From Serratia sp. PL17 (GTDB taxonomy: Bacteria; Pseudomonadota; Gammaproteobacteria; Enterobacterales; Enterobacteriaceae): DNA of 64,000 bases. The DNA lies in the NCBI RefSeq assembly GCF_017832355.1, contig NZ_JAFIBY010000005.1, positions 391,671 to 455,670 of the forward strand. Reading direction: 5' to 3'. This document shows, one piece after another, positions 39,859-49,678 of this stretch. Below the pieces are notes generated by a model that ran no database searches, had not been told where the DNA came from, and saw only the letters and a list, made by a program, of their open reading frames with translations. Within the stretch, counting starts at the first letter, position 1. Every line of letters begins with the position of its first letter. The position numbers and the translations under genes are program-made.

Positions 39859-41827
39859 TGATCTGTTGATTCACCGTCCGTCAGCAACGGGCGAATCTAT
39901 ATCTTTGCGCTCCATGCAGGAGGTTGCCATGAATGATCGTGATGCCAGCAAGATGCTGCGCACTTATAACGTCGCCTACTGGGGCAACAATTATTATGAC
40001 GTCAATGAACTGGGTCACATCAGCGTGTGCCCGGATCCTGACGTCCCGCAGGCGCGTGTCGATCTGGCCGATTTGGTCAAACAACGCCAAAAAGACGGTC
40101 TGCGTCTGCCGGCGCTGTTCTGCTTCCCGCAGATCCTGCAGCACCGCCTGCGTTCGATCAACGCCGCTTTCAAACGTGCGCGTGAATCGTTCGGTTATGA
40201 AGGTGGTTATTTCCTGGTTTACCCGATTAAGGTCAACCAACACCGTCGCGTGATTGAATCTCTGGTTAATTCCGGCGAGCCGCTGGGGCTGGAAGCCGGT
40301 TCTAAAGCTGAGCTGATGGCGGTGCTGGCACATGCCGGCATGACCCGTTCCGTGATCGTCTGTAACGGCTATAAAGACCGTGAATATATCCGTCTGGCGT
40401 TGATCGGCGAAAAGCTGGGGCACAAGGTGTACCTGGTGATCGAGAAAATGTCCGAAATCAACATGGTGCTGGAAGAAGCTGAACGTCTGAATGTGGTACC
40501 ACGCCTGGGCGTGCGTGCGCGTCTGGCGTCACAAGGCTCCGGCAAATGGCAGTCGAGCGGCGGCGAAAAGTCCAAGTTCGGCCTGGCAGCCATTCAGGTG
40601 TTGAAACTGGTGGAAACCCTGCGTGAAGCGGGCCGTCTTGATAGCCTGCAACTGCTGCACTTCCACCTGGGTTCGCAACTGGCCAATATTCGCGACATCG
40701 CGACAGGCGTACGCGAATCGGCACGTTTCTACGTTGAACTGCACAAACTGGGCGTTAACATCCAGTGCTTCGACGTGGGCGGCGGTCTGGGCGTAGATTA
40801 TGAAGGCACCCGTTCGCAGTCTGATTGCTCGGTGAACTATGGCCTGAACGAATACGCCAACAACGTGATTTGGGGTATCGGTGATGCGTGCAACGAACAC
40901 GGCTTGCCGCATCCGACGGTGATCACCGAATCCGGCCGTGCAGTTACTGCACACCATACGGTGTTGGTATCCAATGTGATCGGCGTTGAGCGCAATGAAT
41001 TCAGCGATCCATTGCCACCGGCAGAGGACGCACCGCGCGCGCTGGAAAGCATGTGGGAAACCTGGCAGGAAATGAACGAGCCGGAAAACCGCCGTTCGCT
41101 GCGTGAATGGCTGCATGACAGTCAGATGGACCTGCATGATGTCCACACTCAGTATGCTCACGGTATGCTGGATCTGACCAAGCGTGCCTGGGCCGAGCAG
41201 TTGTACCTGAACATCTGCAACAAAATCCAGCAGCAACTGGATCCAAGCAACCGCGCGCACCGTCCAATCATCGACGAACTGCAAGAACGCATGGCAGACA
41301 AGTTCTACGTCAACTTCTCGCTGTTCCAATCAATGCCGGACGCCTGGGGTATTGACCAGCTGTTCCCGGTGTTGCCACTGGAAGGGCTGGATAAGCCGCC
41401 GGAAGGCCGTGCCGTACTGCTGGACATCACCTGTGACTCCGACGGTACTATCGATCACTACATCGACGGTGACGGCGTAGCGACCACCATGCCAATGCCG
41501 CCGTACGATCCGGAAAATCCGCCGGCGCTGGGCTTCTTTATGGTGGGTGCCTACCAGGAAATCCTGGGCAATATGCACAACCTGTTCGGTGATACCGCCT
41601 CGGTGGACGTGTTTGTCTTCCCTGATGGCACGGTAGAAACTGAATTGTCTGATGAAGGCGATACCGTTGCCGACATGTTGGAATACGTGCAGCTCGATCC
41701 TACTGCGCTGCTGGCCAAATTCCGCGATCAGGTAAAAGAAACCGATCTGGACAGTGGGCTGCAAGCGCAGTTCCTGGAAGAGTTTGAGGCCGGTTTGTAC
41801 GGTTATACTTATTTAGAAGATGAGTAA
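39851..41827 (+). CDS. speA: Biosynthetic arginine decarboxylase
   Basis: PLP enzyme converting arginine to agmatine, first step of putrescine synthesis via SpeB. The 658 residues equal E. coli SpeA, and similarity is near-complete. PLP-binding K127 lies in YPIKVNQH; other motifs are [15 protein letters not shown] and the C-terminal CDSDG. The start at 39851 (MSDDLL) equals the E. coli one. In E. coli speB is the next gene; here three redox-repair genes intervene. Confidence 0.98.
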   Translation: MSDDLLIHRPSATGESISLRSMQEVAMNDRDASKMLRTYNVAYWGNNYYDVNELGHISVCPDPDVPQARVDLADLVKQRQKDGLRLPALFCFPQILQHRLRSINAAFKRARESFGYEGGYFLVYPIKVNQHRRVIESLVNSGEPLGLEAGSKAELMAVLAHAGMTRSVIVCNGYKDREYIRLALIGEKLGHKVYLVIEKMSEINMVLEEAERLNVVPRLGVRARLASQGSGKWQSSGGEKSKFGLAAIQVLKLVETLREAGRLDSLQLLHFHLGSQLANIRDIATGVRESARFYVELHKLGVNIQCFDVGGGLGVDYEGTRSQSDCSVNYGLNEYANNVIWGIGDACNEHGLPHPTVITESGRAVTAHHTVLVSNVIGVERNEFSDPLPPAEDAPRALESMWETWQEMNEPENRRSLREWLHDSQMDLHDVHTQYAHGMLDLTKRAWAEQLYLNICNKIQQQLDPSNRAHRPIIDELQERMADKFYVNFSLFQSMPDAWGIDQLFPVLPLEGLDKPPEGRAVLLDITCDSDGTIDHYIDGDGVATTMPMPPYDPENPPALGFFMVGAYQEILGNMHNLFGDTASVDVFVFPDGTVETELSDEGDTVADMLEYVQLDPTALLAKFRDQVKETDLDSGLQAQFLEEFEAGLYGYTYLEDE

Positions 41828-41836
41828 GTCACGCTG

Positions 41837-41871
41837 AAAAGCCGGGCATCTCTTTGATGCCCGGCTTTTTT
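41837..41871 (+). terminator. Terminator of speA
   Basis: A 14-bp perfect stem AAAAGCCGGGCATC/GATGCCCGGCTTTT with loop TCTTT, followed by T residues. Transcription of speA therefore ends before msrB, so msrB needs its own promoter. Confidence 0.93.
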
Positions 41872-42012
41872 ATTGGTTTTCTCCCGCATTTCCCCTCGCA
41901 ATACCCCTTATCTCCTATCAGTTATCACAAATTTGTTAACTCTCCGTGAGGATTCGGACAGGGTTTTCTTTGTAGGTTGTCACTATCGGTTTGATCAGTC
42001 TTCGGGGTGGCA

Positions 42013-42513
42013 ATGATGATGAACAGACGGCAGTTTATTCTGGTTGGCGGCGGCCTGTCCGCGGCGTTTTCGCTGGGGCTATTGCCAACGTGGGCCGCGC
42101 GGGCTGCGGCCACCGCGCAATTTGAAGTCAACTACACTGATCAACAGTGGCACGCGCGGTTGACCGCCGCGCAATACCATATTTTGCGCGAGGAGGGCAC
42201 CGAAATACCCTACAGCAGCCCGCTGAATGACGAACACCGTGATGGGGTGTTTTCCTGTGCAGGGTGCGATTTACCGCTGTTTTCCTCCCATACCAAGTTT
42301 GACAGCCATACCGGCTGGCCGAGTTTTTATCAGCCTCTTGACCATGCCGTTGCCCAGCGCCAGGACCGTTCATTCGGCATGGTGCGAGACGAGGTGCACT
42401 GTCGGCGCTGTGGCGGGCATCTTGGACACGTGTTTGACGACGGCCCGCAACCTACCGGGTTACGTTACTGCATGAACGGGGTGGCGCTGTTGTTCACGCC
42501 GCAACAGGCATAA
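42013..42513 (+). CDS. Exported methionine-R-sulfoxide reductase B
   Basis: MsrB with an export signal: MMMNRRQFILVGGG has a Tat-like RRQF, and cleavage is likely near ARAAA (about residue 32). The mature domain has zinc pairs CAGC and CRRC, HTGWPSF, GHVFDDGP and the catalytic Cys in RYCMNG. Total 166 residues. An ATG at 42013 is preferred over GTG at 42007, with GGGG before it. It reduces the R isomer of protein Met-sulfoxide, here outside the cytoplasm. It is the first gene of an operon with dipZ and an exported msrA. Confidence 0.9.
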   Translation: MMMNRRQFILVGGGLSAAFSLGLLPTWAARAAATAQFEVNYTDQQWHARLTAAQYHILREEGTEIPYSSPLNDEHRDGVFSCAGCDLPLFSSHTKFDSHTGWPSFYQPLDHAVAQRQDRSFGMVRDEVHCRRCGGHLGHVFDDGPQPTGLRYCMNGVALLFTPQQA

Positions 42514-42526
42514 TGGGGAGAGCAAC

Positions 42527-44266
42527 ATGTTGATCCTGATACTGGCTTATCTCGGCGGCATTCTGACCATCGCCAGTCCGTGCATACTGCCGGTGCTGCC
42601 GTTCATTTTCTCGCGTGCCGATCGCCCTTTCTTACGCTCCGGTTTGCCGATGCTGGTGGGCATGGCGCTGACCTTTGCGCTGTTTGCCACGCTGGCGGCC
42701 GTCGGCGGTGGCTGGGTTGTGGCGGCCAATCAATATGGTCGCTGGCTGGCGTTGATCCTGATGGCGGTATTTGGCATCACCTTACTGTTTCCGTCGGTTG
42801 CCGAACGCGTGATGCACCCATTGGTATCGGCCGGTAATCGCCTGTCTGACAAGATTGCGGCAGACAAACAGCACCAGGTTGGCTCGTCGTTGCTGCTGGG
42901 TATCGCCACTGGCCTGCTCTGGGCACCTTGTGCCGGCCCTATTCTCGGTCTGGTTTTGACAGGAGCGGCATTGCAAGGGGCTAACGTCGGCTCAACATTG
43001 TTGCTATTGGCCTATGCCGCAGGGGCAGCGACGTCGCTGGCATTGGCATTGTTGATCGGCGGTAAGGTATTTAGCGCCATGAAACGCTCACTGGGCGCTG
43101 GTGAATGGATCCGACGGGGACTGGGGGTGGCAATGCTCGTGGGGGTAGTGGCGATTGCCCTTGGCCTGGATACCACGGTGTTGGCACGTCTTTCCGCGGC
43201 GTCGACGGGGGGAATTGAACAGCGGTTAGTACAGACATTGACGCCCGCTACCACGCCGGTGCGACCTCCGGTGCAAACGGCAGTCGACGCTCAACCGATG
43301 TTGGATGACCTGGGCGAGATGCCGTCCCTGTCAGGGGCTGTACAGTGGTTGAATTCCCCACCGCTGACGACAGAGTCCCTGCGTGGCAAGGTGGTCCTGG
43401 TCGATTTCTGGACCTACTCCTGCATCAACTGCTTGCGCTCTCTGCCTTACGTGAAGGCCTGGGCGGAGAAATACCGCGATCAGGGGCTGGTAGTGATTGG
43501 TGTACATGCGCCGGAATTTGCCTTCGAGAGAGATATTGGCAATGTCACCAAAGAGGCGAAAAAACTGGGTATCGACTACCCGATCGCTATCGATAACAAC
43601 TACAGCATCTGGCGCGCGTTCAACAATCAATATTGGCCTGCGCACTATTTTATCGATGCCACCGGGCATATTCGTTACCAGCATTTTGGTGAAGGCGACT
43701 ATGCGCAATCTGAGCGGGTGATTCAGGAACTGCTGCGCCAGGCTGGGGCAAAAAATATCAGCACGGCCGTTAGCCAGGTTGCCGGGCAGGGCGTTGAACA
43801 GGCGGCGGGCAATCAGGCTGATATCTCACCAGAAACCTATCTGGGTTACGCGCGGGCGCAAAACTTTGCTTCCGGCGAGGCCGCTCAAGACCGGAGCGCC
43901 AGCTATGTCGTGCCGGCAAGTTTACCGCTCAATGATTGGGGGTTGGTGGGGAATTGGACGGTTGGTGAAGAAAACGTGATGTTGAATGCCCCTCAAGGGC
44001 GCATCGTCTACCGCTTCCATGCGCGTGATCTGCATTTGGTGCTAGGCCCGAACACCGGGGGTAAACCGGTCGCGTTCAAAGTGACGCTGGATGGCAAAGC
44101 ACCCGGTGAAATGCACGGCACGGATGTGACACCGGACGGTCGCGGCGTGGTCACCGATCAGCGTCTCTACCAGCTGATTCGGCAAACAGACGGCGCTGGA
44201 GAACACACCTTCAGTATTGAATTTGAACAGGCAGGGGTTGCTGCCTACGCCTTTACTTTCGGTTAA
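42527..44266 (+). CDS. dipZ: DipZ-type CcdA/DsbD-thioredoxin fusion protein
   Basis: Inner-membrane protein of 579 residues moving electrons from cytoplasmic thioredoxin to the periplasm. The N-terminal CcdA/DsbD domain (about 1-220) has the redox cysteines C19 (SPCILP) and C135 (WAPCAGP). A periplasmic thioredoxin-like domain (about 275-400) has C299-I-N-C302. A C-terminal beta domain (about 430-579) matches the extra domain of DipZ proteins. It lies 13 bp after msrB and just before msrA, so it is the probable reductant source for both. The link is inferred from gene order. Confidence 0.88.
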   Translation: MLILILAYLGGILTIASPCILPVLPFIFSRADRPFLRSGLPMLVGMALTFALFATLAAVGGGWVVAANQYGRWLALILMAVFGITLLFPSVAERVMHPLVSAGNRLSDKIAADKQHQVGSSLLLGIATGLLWAPCAGPILGLVLTGAALQGANVGSTLLLLAYAAGAATSLALALLIGGKVFSAMKRSLGAGEWIRRGLGVAMLVGVVAIALGLDTTVLARLSAASTGGIEQRLVQTLTPATTPVRPPVQTAVDAQPMLDDLGEMPSLSGAVQWLNSPPLTTESLRGKVVLVDFWTYSCINCLRSLPYVKAWAEKYRDQGLVVIGVHAPEFAFERDIGNVTKEAKKLGIDYPIAIDNNYSIWRAFNNQYWPAHYFIDATGHIRYQHFGEGDYAQSERVIQELLRQAGAKNISTAVSQVAGQGVEQAAGNQADISPETYLGYARAQNFASGEAAQDRSASYVVPASLPLNDWGLVGNWTVGEENVMLNAPQGRIVYRFHARDLHLVLGPNTGGKPVAFKVTLDGKAPGEMHGTDVTPDGRGVVTDQRLYQLIRQTDGAGEHTFSIEFEQAGVAAYAFTFG

Positions 44267-44279
44267 TCCAGTGGTGAAT

Positions 44280-45008
44280 ATGATGAAACGTTCAAACAGG
44301 TTAGGCATGTTGTTGCGATCTTATGCCATCACTGGCGTGTTAGCGCTGGTCGGTGTGGGCCTCTGGCAGGGAAACGCGTGGTCATTTGGCGGAGCGGAAA
44401 CCGCGGTAGTGATCCCAGCCCCTGCGGTTGATGAGCCAGCAGGCACCTCGCACACTGAGACCGCTATTTTTGCCGGTGGATGCTTCTGGGGCGTGCAGGG
44501 CGTCTTTCAGCATGTGAAGGGCGTCACCAGCGCCATCTCAGGTTACACCGGAGGCACCGCGCAAACTGCCGATTATCAGCAGGTCAGCGGCGGCGATACC
44601 GGCCATGCGGAGTCGGTGAAAGTGACCTTTGACCCGGCTCAAGTGTCCTACGGCGACCTGTTGCAGATCTTTTTCTCCGTGGCGCACAACCCCACAGAGC
44701 TGAATCGGCAAGGACCGGACAGTGGCACGCAGTATCGTTCCGCGCTTTTCCCATTGAATGCTTCACAACAGCAGGTTGCCAATGCCTATATTGCTCAGCT
44801 GCAGGCCAGCCACAGTTACGATCAACCGCTGGTTACGCGTATTGAGAGCAACGGGCATTTTTACCCGGCGGAGCCTTACCATCAGAATTTTTTGACTGAA
44901 CACCCTGATTCCCTCTACATCATGATTAACGATCAGCCGAAAATAAAACAGCTGGAGCATTTATTCCCGGCGCGTTATAGCCAGCAACCCGTACTGGTGA
45001 AGCAGTAG
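44280..45008 (+). CDS. Exported methionine-S-sulfoxide reductase A
   Basis: MsrA of 242 residues with an N-terminal hydrophobic segment (about 12-32) that acts as signal or anchor. The active site is GGCFWG (C68), followed by GYTGG, GHAESV and YHQNFL. It reduces the S isomer of Met-sulfoxide. ATG at 44280 is chosen; the longer in-frame reading from 44217 overlaps dipZ and lacks a site. It completes the unit msrB-dipZ-msrA. Confidence 0.9.
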   Translation: MMKRSNRLGMLLRSYAITGVLALVGVGLWQGNAWSFGGAETAVVIPAPAVDEPAGTSHTETAIFAGGCFWGVQGVFQHVKGVTSAISGYTGGTAQTADYQQVSGGDTGHAESVKVTFDPAQVSYGDLLQIFFSVAHNPTELNRQGPDSGTQYRSALFPLNASQQQVANAYIAQLQASHSYDQPLVTRIESNGHFYPAEPYHQNFLTEHPDSLYIMINDQPKIKQLEHLFPARYSQQPVLVKQ

Positions 45009-45048
45009 TGCCTATACTGGACGGTGACGAGTCGGCAGGATGATGATG

Positions 45049-45165
45049 CGCGCTCTTGAAGCGCGAACGAAATGCGGCGATAATCTGCCGTATCAGCAGT
45101 ACTGAACCAGATTCTGTATCAATCCCTTTCTCGTCGGGCTAACGACGCGGGAGGGATTTTTTTTT
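45049..45165 (+). terminator. Hairpin and strong terminator upstream of speB
   Basis: A perfect CGCGCT/AGCGCG hairpin (45049-45065) is followed by a terminator: ATCCCT plus CGTCG pair with CGACG plus AGGGAT (45122-45157), then nine T. The terminator ends 56 bp before speB. It ends the msr operon, or ends a short RNA of its own; the 110-bp distance from msrA leaves both open. Confidence 0.75.
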
Positions 45166-45220
45166 GTCAGCGCCTGTGTGATTTTTCGCCAGGTGAAACG
45201 TTGAAATATGAGGGTTTACT

Positions 45221-46141
45221 ATGAGCACCTTAGGCCATAAGTCCGATAATTCTTTAGTGTCCAACGCCTTTGGTTTCCTGCGCTTTCCGCTGAACTTCAT
45301 GCCTTACGACAGCGATGCAGAGTGGGTCATCACCGGCATTCCATTTGACATGGCAACCTCCGGCCGCGCCGGTGGCCGTCATGGCCCGGCGGCAATCCGC
45401 CAGGTTTCCACCAATTTGGCGTGGGAAGGCAACCGTTGGCCGTGGAATTTTGACCTGCGCGATCGTTTGAACGTCGTCGATTGTGGCGACATCGTGTTCA
45501 ACTTTGGCGATGCTCAGGACATGAGTGACAACTTGCAAGCGCACGCGGAAAAACTGCTGGCAGCGGGTAAGCGTATGCTCTCATTCGGCGGTGACCACTT
45601 CGTCACACTGCCACTGCTGCGTGCACACGCTAAGCATTTCGGCAAACTGGCATTGGTGCACTTCGATGCGCATACCGACACCTATGCTAACGGCAGCCAA
45701 TACGATCACGGCACTATGTTCTTCCATGCGCCAAACGAAGGCCTGATCGATCCAAAGCACTCGGTGCAGATCGGTATTCGTACTGAGTTCGATCATGATA
45801 ATGGTTTCACCGTGCTGGACGCCGCACAGGTTAACGATCGTACCGTTGACGATCTGCTGGCTCAGATCAAACAGATCGTCGGTGATATGCCGGTCTACCT
45901 GACCTTCGACATCGACTGCCTGGATCCTGCATTTGCTCCGGGGACCGGTACTCCAGTGATTGGCGGCTTGACCTCCGATCGTGCGTTGAAGCTGGTGCGC
46001 GGCATGCAGTCACTGAATATCGTCGGTATGGACGTGGTGGAAGTGGCACCGGCCTACGATCAGTCTGAGATCACCGCGCTGGCTGCGGCGACCCTGGGCC
46101 TGGAAATGCTGTACCTGCAGGCTGCTAAAAAAACGAAATAA
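45221..46141 (+). CDS. speB: Agmatinase
   Basis: Hydrolyses agmatine to putrescine and urea; manganese ureohydrolase. The 306 residues equal E. coli SpeB. Metal ligands are in GGDH, DAHTD and [13 protein letters not shown] lies 6 nt before the ATG. It must be transcribed from the 56-bp region after the preceding terminator or by read-through. Confidence 0.97.
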   Translation: MSTLGHKSDNSLVSNAFGFLRFPLNFMPYDSDAEWVITGIPFDMATSGRAGGRHGPAAIRQVSTNLAWEGNRWPWNFDLRDRLNVVDCGDIVFNFGDAQDMSDNLQAHAEKLLAAGKRMLSFGGDHFVTLPLLRAHAKHFGKLALVHFDAHTDTYANGSQYDHGTMFFHAPNEGLIDPKHSVQIGIRTEFDHDNGFTVLDAAQVNDRTVDDLLAQIKQIVGDMPVYLTFDIDCLDPAFAPGTGTPVIGGLTSDRALKLVRGMQSLNIVGMDVVEVAPAYDQSEITALAAATLGLEMLYLQAAKKTK

Positions 46142-46142
46142 G

Positions 46143-46344
46143 TATACCCGTCGTCTTTCAAGCTGCAGCGTTGTTACCTGCTTTACAAGCCCCATCCTTG
46201 GGGCTTGCCCCTTCGGGGCCGCTGCAAGCAGCGTTCAAATCTGTTCCTGACAGATTTATCATTCACCTCAGTGACTTACTTGAGTAAGCTCCTGAGGATG
46301 AATGCGCTGGGCGCCTGGCTGCAACTTGAAATCCATAGGGTATA
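46143..46344 (-). repeat. ERIC element with left-side insert, 202 bp
   Basis: Reverse-oriented ERIC with TATACCCGTCGTCTTTCAAGC at the left and CAACTTGAAATCCATAGGGTA at the right. About 75 bp are inserted in the left half and form their own hairpins (AAGCCCCATCCTTGGGGCTT). The insert differs from that of the copies at 7552 and 51476. Confidence 0.8.
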
Positions 46345-46469
46345 GCGGGTGGTGAATGTAGAACGGAAAAATATAGTCTAAAACACTCAGTTTACCGTTC
46401 GTTACCGCACCATGAAAATGCCTGTATCTGTTGCCTCGAAGGTCTATAATCCGGGCTTACGGAGGAACC

Positions 46470-47333
46470 ATGCTGACGAAACAATCCACACGTCTTAACA
46501 AATATATTAGCGAGAGCGGTATTTGCTCCCGCCGCGATGCCGATCGTTACATCGAACAAGGCAATGTTTTTATCAATGGCAAGCGCGTGACGCTTGGCGA
46601 TCAGGTGTTTCCAGGAGACGTGGTCAAGGTCAACGGTCAACTGATTGAACCGCGCAATGAAGACAACTTGATCTTTATTGCGTTGAACAAGCCGGTCGGT
46701 ATTGTCAGCACCACGGAAGAAGGCGAGAAAGACAATATTGTTGATTTCGTCAATCACAGTACCCGTATTTTCCCGATCGGGCGGTTGGATAAAGACTCTC
46801 AGGGCCTGATTTTCCTCACCAACCACGGCGATTTGGTGAACAAAATCCTGCGCGCGGGCAACGACCACGAGAAAGAATATCTGGTCACGGTGAACAAACC
46901 GGTGACTGACGATTTCATCCGTGGCCTGGGGGCCGGTGTACCGATGCTGGGCACGGTGACCAAAAAGTGCAAGGTGAAGAAAGAAGCCCCCTTTGTGTTT
47001 CGCATCGTGCTGGTCCAGGGGCTGAACCGCCAGATTCGCCGCATGTGCGAGCATTTCGGCTACGAAGTGACCAAGCTGGAACGTACTCGCATTATGAATG
47101 TGAGCATGGCCGGGTTGCCGCCGGGTGAATGGCGTGATTTAACCGACGACGAACTGGTCGAGTTGTTTAAATCCATTGAGGGCTCCTCCTCAGAGGCCAA
47201 ACCAACGAAGAAAGCCAAGCCTGCGGTGAAAAAACCGGGCAACAGCGGGTCGAAAAGTGCAGAAAAGCCCAGCGGAAATGCCCCTGCGCGTAAGCGCTTC
47301 GCACAGCCGGGCCGTAAAAAGAAAGGGCGTTGA
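46470..47333 (+). CDS. rluF: 23S rRNA pseudouridine(2604) synthase
   Basis: RsuA-family pseudouridine synthase of 287 residues. An S4 domain (about 8-66) precedes the catalytic domain with D107 ([10 protein letters not shown]), the E. coli position. The basic C-terminal tail (about 240-287, Lys/Pro-rich, KKKGR end) is typical. E. coli RluF modifies U2604 of 23S rRNA and U35 of tRNA(Tyr). The ATG at 46470 has GGAGG upstream; a longer reading to 46431 is rejected. Its position after speB differs from E. coli. Confidence 0.92.
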   Translation: MLTKQSTRLNKYISESGICSRRDADRYIEQGNVFINGKRVTLGDQVFPGDVVKVNGQLIEPRNEDNLIFIALNKPVGIVSTTEEGEKDNIVDFVNHSTRIFPIGRLDKDSQGLIFLTNHGDLVNKILRAGNDHEKEYLVTVNKPVTDDFIRGLGAGVPMLGTVTKKCKVKKEAPFVFRIVLVQGLNRQIRRMCEHFGYEVTKLERTRIMNVSMAGLPPGEWRDLTDDELVELFKSIEGSSSEAKPTKKAKPAVKKPGNSGSKSAEKPSGNAPARKRFAQPGRKKKGR

Positions 47334-47385
47334 ATCGCCATTAGCTTAAATATATCCGTCGGGCGTATTGTGCAGCCCGACTGTT

Positions 47386-48633
47386 TTATACCCGCTTTAC
47401 CTCACGCGTCATCAGCATCCGACTGAACAGCACGCCGCCCGCCAGCAGTGTCACTAATTGCGACAGGATCAGCACGGCAAATCCCGAAGAAACCTTGCCC
47501 TGACTGACCATCACCATACCCATGATCATCGGTACAAACGCCGAAAACATATTGCCAATGCCGTTAATCAGCCCATAGGCGCTGCCAACCGCTTGCGGCT
47601 GCGCATAATGCTGTAACAGAGTAGGGATCGCGGCTCCCTGAGCGCCCCAGCAGGCATTGGCCGCCAGCAGGAAAAATGCGATCCAGCCGAGTTGTTCACT
47701 GTGCATCACGCCATAAATGCACAGCGCCGTTGCCGCACCGCCAAAGGCGAAGATCAACGGTGCCTGGTAGGGGCGGATGCGATCGAGCAGCACGCCGCCA
47801 AGGTATTTGGAGGCGATACTGACGACAAACGGCAGCGAGGCCATCCAGCCCATTTGTTTGATGGAAAAGCCTTTCTCGTCGGTCAGGTAGGCGGGTAACC
47901 AGGAGCTGGAACCCCACAGATAGCTGAGGGTGGCGATCTCGATCAGCATGATCCAACCCAGCATCGGTGTACGCCAGGCTAAAACAAACGTCTCCCAGAC
48001 ACGTGTCATGACCGGGCGAGACTCTACAGTGCGTGACGCCAGCGATGCCGGGTGTATAAACAGCCGCACCAGCGCTAACCCCAGCAGCAGATTGATCAGC
48101 GCCAGCAGGTAGAAAGAGACGGCCCAGCCGAAGTGTGCCATCAGGAAACTCACTAGCGGAAAACCGATCACTAACCCCAGTGAGACACCCAATGTACTGA
48201 TCGCATTGGGTTGCCCACGTTCATGGGCGGAAAAGTGATCGCCGATATACATGGTTTTCAGCGAGAACAATGGCCCCTCACTGATCCCCAGCAGCGCGCG
48301 CACCGCAAACAGCAGCAATACCGATCCTGCCAGAGGGGACGCGGCGGTGAGCAGCGCCCACAGCACAATGCTTAGCGTCAGCGCACGGCGGTAACCCATC
48401 AGGGTTTCCAGGAACGGCGTCAGCAACATGGCGGAAAGCCCGTAACCGAGTAAGAACACTGTCATCAGCATGCCTTGATGCGCGCGGTTGCCGTCGAGTT
48501 TGAAGTGCTGCAGGAAATCGGGATTGACCAGCATCACGGCAATATTGACCCTATCGGCATAGGCGATGACGATCAGAAACAGCAGGGCCAGGACCCCGTA
48601 CCAGCGTTGACGTTGTTGCAAAATGCGCTCCAT
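47386..48633 (-). CDS. MFS transporter, anion:cation symporter-like
   Basis: Inner-membrane carrier of 415 residues with 12 predicted transmembrane segments. It has the MFS loop motif after TM2 (LLTPFLETLMGYRRAL) and an ADRVNIAV pattern in TM1 typical of the anion:cation symporter group that includes glucarate, tartrate and aromatic-acid carriers. The start at 48633 has AAGGAG upstream. It is divergent from the ferredoxin gene at 49030 and shares a regulatory region with it, so it probably imports the substrate of that pathway. Substrate unknown. Confidence 0.85.
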   Translation of the reverse strand: MERILQQRQRWYGVLALLFLIVIAYADRVNIAVMLVNPDFLQHFKLDGNRAHQGMLMTVFLLGYGLSAMLLTPFLETLMGYRRALTLSIVLWALLTAASPLAGSVLLLFAVRALLGISEGPLFSLKTMYIGDHFSAHERGQPNAISTLGVSLGLVIGFPLVSFLMAHFGWAVSFYLLALINLLLGLALVRLFIHPASLASRTVESRPVMTRVWETFVLAWRTPMLGWIMLIEIATLSYLWGSSSWLPAYLTDEKGFSIKQMGWMASLPFVVSIASKYLGGVLLDRIRPYQAPLIFAFGGAATALCIYGVMHSEQLGWIAFFLLAANACWGAQGAAIPTLLQHYAQPQAVGSAYGLINGIGNMFSAFVPMIMGMVMVSQGKVSSGFAVLILSQLVTLLAGGVLFSRMLMTREVKRV

Positions 48634-49029
48634 GTGCGCTCCTTTGACGGGCGATTGACACATTCAGGCAGCAAAAAACTAACCCGCTGATTTCGCAGGG
48701 CTGAAAAGCAGGTTTTTGGCTGTCTAAATGTAAATTTATTGTTATTTAAAAGGGTGTTTTAGTCTGTGTGAGAGAACTTTTACTCGCATTGTGTCAGCAA
48801 GATCAATGGGTTTTTACCCATGAAATAGTGATGTAACGCACAGCTTCCAGCGGTTTTTCATATCGGTGCATTTTTTCGTGATCCTTCCCGCATTTGTCAT
48901 GTTTAAACAACTTTTCATTAACAATTGCCGCTTTGCTCTCTTGACGAAAGTTTCACCAGACTTATAGTGAGTGTATTAAATAAGAAACTGAGTTTCATAT
49001 ATGAAACAATAAGATAGAGGACAGAAGCA
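48634..49029 (+). promoter_or_regulatory. Divergent control region of the catabolic cluster, with palindromic operators
   Basis: TTGACG (48941-48946) and TATAGT (48963-48968), spacing 16, form a good promoter reading right. Three related palindromes surround it: GAAAGTTTC (48946-48954), GAAACTGAGTTTC (48984-48996) and GTTTCATATATGAAAC (48992-49007). Half-sites GAAAC/GTTTC are of the kind bound by several IclR-family regulators, and an IclR gene lies at 51690. No protein gene is seen in this 396-bp gap; the rest is AT-rich and should hold the leftward promoter of the MFS gene. Confidence 0.65.
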
Positions 49030-49347
49030 ATGAGCTGGAAGAAAGTGTGTGAAGTGTCTCAGGTGAAAGAAGATTTTCCTTTTTCTGCCAATGTGGAAGG
49101 GAAAGAAGTCGGGGTGTATCTGATTGACGGCAATTACTACGCACTGGAAGACGTTTGCCCACATGCCTATGCCTTGCTCAGCCAGGGGTTTGTTGATGAC
49201 GGTAAGGTCGAATGCCCGTTGCACGAAGCGTTGTTCGACGTGCGTACTGGCCAATGCCTGCGTGAACCAGGCGGCCGCGATCTGCAAACCTATGCCACCC
49301 GGGTGATCGACAATCAAATCCAAATCACCTTTATTGCGGAGGAGTAA
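49030..49347 (+). CDS. Rieske [2Fe-2S] ferredoxin
   Basis: Soluble electron carrier of 105 residues. Rieske ligands are C43-P-H45 and C62-P-L-H65. It belongs to the biphenyl-dioxygenase ferredoxin type (NirD/BphF-like). Next gene 2 bp downstream; the likely acceptor is the oxygenase at 49679 and the likely donor is the reductase at 53589. AGAGGA lies 8 nt before the ATG. Confidence 0.92.
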   Translation: MSWKKVCEVSQVKEDFPFSANVEGKEVGVYLIDGNYYALEDVCPHAYALLSQGFVDDGKVECPLHEALFDVRTGQCLREPGGRDLQTYATRVIDNQIQITFIAEE

Positions 49348-49349
49348 TC

Positions 49350-49658
49350 ATGCAGCACATCACCGATTTCAATCCCTGGCTACCGGACACCCAACAGGTG
49401 ATCCCCGCGCGTGAAGGTGGCAATGGCCAGATCCATCAGCCAGGCCAATTCCAGAACGTCATCTGGCAAAACCGGGCCCGAGTGCCGGACGGTTTTGAGA
49501 CAGCTTTAGTCGCTGCGCTGGAAGAGATCTTCGAGCAGGGCGCGGAAGAGCTGGAACAGATTGTCAGTGCGCTGAATCAACGTCGCCTGTTCGATCGCAA
49601 TGGCCAGCCTTGGAATGAGACGGCGTTCCGCGAATTCCTTCACGTTAACGGTTTCTGA
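49350..49658 (+). CDS. Small conserved protein of the Rieske operon
   Basis: Cytoplasmic protein of 102 residues that I cannot assign firmly. The N-terminal half is polar with NGQIHQPGQFQNVIWQ; the C-terminal half is helical and acidic (about 48-100), with a possible helix-turn-helix-like pattern. It starts 2 bp after the ferredoxin gene and ends 20 bp before the oxygenase gene. Such small proteins recur next to Rieske oxygenase genes in my memory, but a role in assembly or electron transfer is a guess. Confidence 0.6.
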   Translation: MQHITDFNPWLPDTQQVIPAREGGNGQIHQPGQFQNVIWQNRARVPDGFETALVAALEEIFEQGAEELEQIVSALNQRRLFDRNGQPWNETAFREFLHVNGF

Positions 49659-49678
49659 GCAGCATTCGGGAGAAGACA

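Noticed and set aside
40529..41329. 266-codon minus-strand ORF in speA
   Set aside because: Antisense shadow of a highly conserved gene; no initiation signal.
46392..47054. 220-codon minus-strand ORF over rluF
   Set aside because: Shadow of rluF; no recognisable protein.
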